This document shows, piece by piece, positions 62,274-64,000 of a DNA stretch of 64,000 nucleotides (its first letter is position 1; the number at the start of each line of letters is the position of its first letter). The DNA comes from Pseudomonas veronii (GTDB taxonomy: Bacteria > Pseudomonadota > Gammaproteobacteria > Pseudomonadales > Pseudomonadaceae), in assembly GCF_001439695.1 (NCBI RefSeq), contig NZ_JYLL01000031.1, forward strand, positions 1 to 64,000, written 5' to 3'. The translations under genes were made by a program, and so were the position numbers. The notes beneath the pieces were generated by a model. That model was not told the origin of the DNA. It saw only the letters and a list, made by a program, of their open reading frames with translations, and ran no database searches.

Positions 62274-62752
62274 GGCTGCTCTCCCACCGTTGCAGAGGCA
62301 TGGGAGGCGTAAGAACCCACAGCATCGATCTCGGAGGCCGGGAAATTGAGCTCGATGGTGACACCAGACGGATCTTCGATGAACACTTGATGCAGGCCTA
62401 GGCTCGGCACGGTGCGATCGCGCCACGCAATCCCTTCGGCTTTGAAGACGTCCCAGAACTCGACCAGGCCGGTGACCAAAAAAGCAATGTGATCAACCGT
62501 CCCAGTGCCTGTCAGCGGGATTTCTTTATCGCCCAGGTATTTTTTCAGGCCTTCAGGATTGGAAGGATCAATCCCGATAATGTGGACCGTGCCGAAGTCC
62601 TTCTCATCACCGCCCATGTACAACCAAACGCCAGGAAAATCGAATGGCGGCCGGTAGCCAGGAGTAAAACCGAGGACCCTTTCATAGAATCGACTGGACT
62701 TTTCCAGGTCGAACGACCGGATCGAGTAGTGAGCGAGCTTCACGACTTGCAT
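62270..62752 (-). CDS. VOC-family (glyoxalase/dioxygenase fold) protein
   Basis: The 160-residue single VOC unit has KLAHYSIRSFDLEKSSRFYERVLGF at the start, TGTVDHIAFLVTG in the middle and DPSGVTIELNF near the end, so a His...His...Glu metal site is present (His8-region, His95-region, Glu142-region). Members can be glyoxalases, epimerases or ring-cleaving dioxygenases. GGAGGCACC precedes the ATG at 62752. It heads the operon downstream of a TetR-type dyad. Confidence 0.83.
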   Translation of the reverse strand: MQVVKLAHYSIRSFDLEKSSRFYERVLGFTPGYRPPFDFPGVWLYMGGDEKDFGTVHIIGIDPSNPEGLKKYLGDKEIPLTGTGTVDHIAFLVTGLVEFWDVFKAEGIAWRDRTVPSLGLHQVFIEDPSGVTIELNFPASEIDAVGSYASHASATVGEQP

Positions 62753-62780
62753 GGTGCCTCCAACAGTTTTTTTGTATTTA

Positions 62781-62796
62781 TTTATCAGTTGATAAA
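62781..62796. promoter_or_regulatory. candidate TetR operator before the VOC operon
   Basis: TTTATCA-GT-TGATAAA is a dyad with seven-base arms, 29-44 bases upstream of the VOC gene start, in the gap between it and the tetR gene. The remaining 250 bases of the gap (62797-63046) hold no supported gene. Confidence 0.55.
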
Positions 62797-63046
62797 CAAT
62801 ACGACCAGCTGAAATTGAAGTAAATAGGTGGCGGATCAAATTTTTGAGGACAGGCTTGAACCACGCTGTGGCGTCGCCAACAGCGAACGGGCTTCAGGCG
62901 TTGGGAAAGGGCTTTTCAGAGCAGGATGGTGCGCGGACACCCCTCCTCACCCGCTCAGTTGAAGGCTGAAACAGGTGATGAGTGGTCGACAGAAAAGCAG
63001 GGCAAAATAGGCGATCAGGAGGCAACAAACACGAAATCGAAACCGA

Positions 63047-63766
63047 TCAATTCAAGCGAGGCTTCTTACCCAAATCGTTATCGACTTGCTGCAATACATG
63101 GGGACTGCCGTTAAGGAACGCATCGACCATTTGCTCGATCAGCGCATCTATGTCTTCAGTCACTGGAAGATCGTAAATCCATTTGCGAACACCGATATAG
63201 AAAATACTGGCATGCAGACTCCAGATCAGCTCGAGCTCTTTTTCATTGATCGTGTCCCCTGAGGATGGCGCCAATCCATGAGTCTGACGGATTTCTGCAA
63301 TGACAGGGATGAAGACCCGCTCACGCAATTTAGCCAGATACCGATCATTGATGCCTTCACGTGTCAGCCCGGCGAATACGAAGATACGAATCCACTCTCG
63401 CCGCAGAATCACACGAGCGTATGAGGTGTAGAAATGAACCAGGCGAGACTGAAGGGGTTCGGAACGATCCTTGATCATCGCCTCCCACGAGGAATCCCAC
63501 TGATATACCTCGTCGTACACGCGGTCTATCAGTGCCTCTTTGCTGGGGAAATATCGATAGAGTAACGGTTGGGTAATATCCAGTTGTCGCGCCAGCTCAC
63601 GGGTACTGCCCGAGAATCCGCACGTCGCAAAATGCTCGATAGCTTTCTGCACGATTTGCTTTTCCCTGACCTCAGGCGAAAGGCGTCGAGTCGTCGATTT
63701 GACGGGGTCTGCTGATTTCGCTGATTTTCCCGACTCGTTCTCGTCTCTATCTTTTAAGTCTTGCAT
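63047..63766 (-). CDS. TetR-family transcriptional regulator
   Basis: The 239-residue regulator has a charged N-terminal extension (about 1-35), a TetR helix-turn-helix (IVQKAIEHFATCGFSGSTRELARQLDITQPLLYRYFPSKEALIDRVYDEV) and a helical ligand-binding domain. ATG 63766 has GAGGCGTT upstream; ATGs at 63784 and 63817 are alternatives. It lies upstream of the VOC/flavoprotein/symporter operon, and the dyad at 62781-62796 is its most likely target. Confidence 0.88.
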   Translation of the reverse strand: MQDLKDRDENESGKSAKSADPVKSTTRRLSPEVREKQIVQKAIEHFATCGFSGSTRELARQLDITQPLLYRYFPSKEALIDRVYDEVYQWDSSWEAMIKDRSEPLQSRLVHFYTSYARVILRREWIRIFVFAGLTREGINDRYLAKLRERVFIPVIAEIRQTHGLAPSSGDTINEKELELIWSLHASIFYIGVRKWIYDLPVTEDIDALIEQMVDAFLNGSPHVLQQVDNDLGKKPRLN

Positions 63767-63833
63767 AACGCCTCGCTGGAGCTTCATTAAGGCATCATAC
63801 AAAACAAAAGAATGCACTGGCTATGAACCACAC

Positions 63834-64000
63834 CTATTTGGCCAGACGACTTTCAATATCCTTCTTGAACAACGCAGGTCGGCTTAAATAATGCCCCATG
63901 GCCAACACTTCCATTTGGCCGTCGATCTCCAGCGCAAATGCCGGAAAGCCGCGCGCATTCAGAGCTTCAAGCATCTCGTTGCTGCGCTTGATGTGGTCTT
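63834..64000 (-). CDS. DsbA-family protein, C-terminal part
   Basis: The last 54 residues of a gene that starts beyond the window. They read DHIKRSNEMLEALNARGFPAFALEIDGQMEVLAMGHYLSRPALF, ending in ESRLAK; the cis-Pro segment GFPAFAL and the YLSRPALF ending are typical of the C-terminal part of DsbA/FrnE-like thioredoxin-fold proteins. It lies upstream of tetR on the same strand. The family call is moderate because only the end is visible. Confidence 0.65.
   Translation of the reverse strand, partial: DHIKRSNEMLEALNARGFPAFALEIDGQMEVLAMGHYLSRPALFKKDIESRLAK

Noticed and set aside
1..64000. CRISPR arrays, tRNA or rRNA genes, insertion sequences
   Set aside because: No regularly spaced repeats, cloverleaf-like tRNA sequence, rRNA signature or transposase motif was recognised on either strand, within the limits of reading by eye.

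Overview
The window reads as one continuous chromosomal segment of a GC-rich gammaproteobacterium, most likely a Pseudomonas of the fluorescens/putida type. Supporting signs are GC-rich codon use, a DUF2790 protein, a DUF2515-like protein, a signalling-type TonB receptor, AAHS and benzoate-type transporters, and many LysR/AraC/IclR/TetR-controlled aromatic-catabolism genes. I saw no rRNA, tRNA, CRISPR array, integrase or insertion sequence. Everything looks like accessory metabolism and stress functions built on a stable backbone.

Layout. 1-1.45 kb: the end of a DUF2515-like gene, a small membrane-anchored partner, and a decayed partial copy of that partner. 1.5-11.1 kb (minus): a complete, tightly overlapping type II secretion operon, gspE-F-G-H-I-J-K-L-M-C-D, with a lipoprotein secretin. 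11.5-13.9 kb: a TonB-dependent receptor with an N-terminal signalling domain. 14.05-17.36 kb (minus): a cytochrome bd operon, cydP-cydA-cydB-cydX-ybgE, including two small subunit genes. 17.5-22.5 kb: a FisR-type sigma54 activator with three spaced cysteines, divergent from persulfide dioxygenase, a DUF442-sulfide:quinone oxidoreductase fusion and a TauE/SafE exporter. TGGCA/TGCCA dyads and -24/-12 promoters lie on both the sulfide-oxidation side and the cyd side, so FisR may control both.

22.9-25.1 kb: a small orphan protein and a chemoreceptor. 25.1-41.5 kb: a catabolic island. One operon (SDR, KstD-like flavoprotein, NIPSNAP protein, AAHS transporter) faces an AraC regulator. This is followed by an outer-membrane SphA-like protein, an MFS transporter, a lignostilbene/isoeugenol-type carotenoid oxygenase, then FAH hydrolase, IclR, MhpA-like hydroxylase, extradiol dioxygenase, aldehyde dehydrogenase and a second AraC. 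The set suggests alkene side-chain cleavage to an aldehyde, oxidation to an acid, ring hydroxylation, meta-cleavage and hydrolysis. 42.0-47.2 kb: pstSCAB without phoU, followed by a Fic-fold protein whose catalytic histidine is replaced by glutamine and an overlapping HAD-family protein.

47.5-64 kb: a second catabolic region. It holds two paralogous LysR regulators, a Tat-exported ACMSD-type amidohydrolase, a DUF2790 protein, two 2,6-dihydroxypyridine-hydroxylase-like flavoproteins, an old yellow enzyme, two DsbA/FrnE-like proteins (one cut by the window end), a three-part molybdenum hydroxylase (triheme cytochrome c, 2Fe-2S subunit, Tat-targeted Mo subunit), an ActP/DUF485 symporter pair, a VOC protein and a TetR regulator. 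The combination fits oxidative breakdown of an N-heteroaromatic or related compound; the substrate is not identifiable from sequence. Candidate operators were found for the LysR, TetR, IclR, FisR and PhoB regulators.
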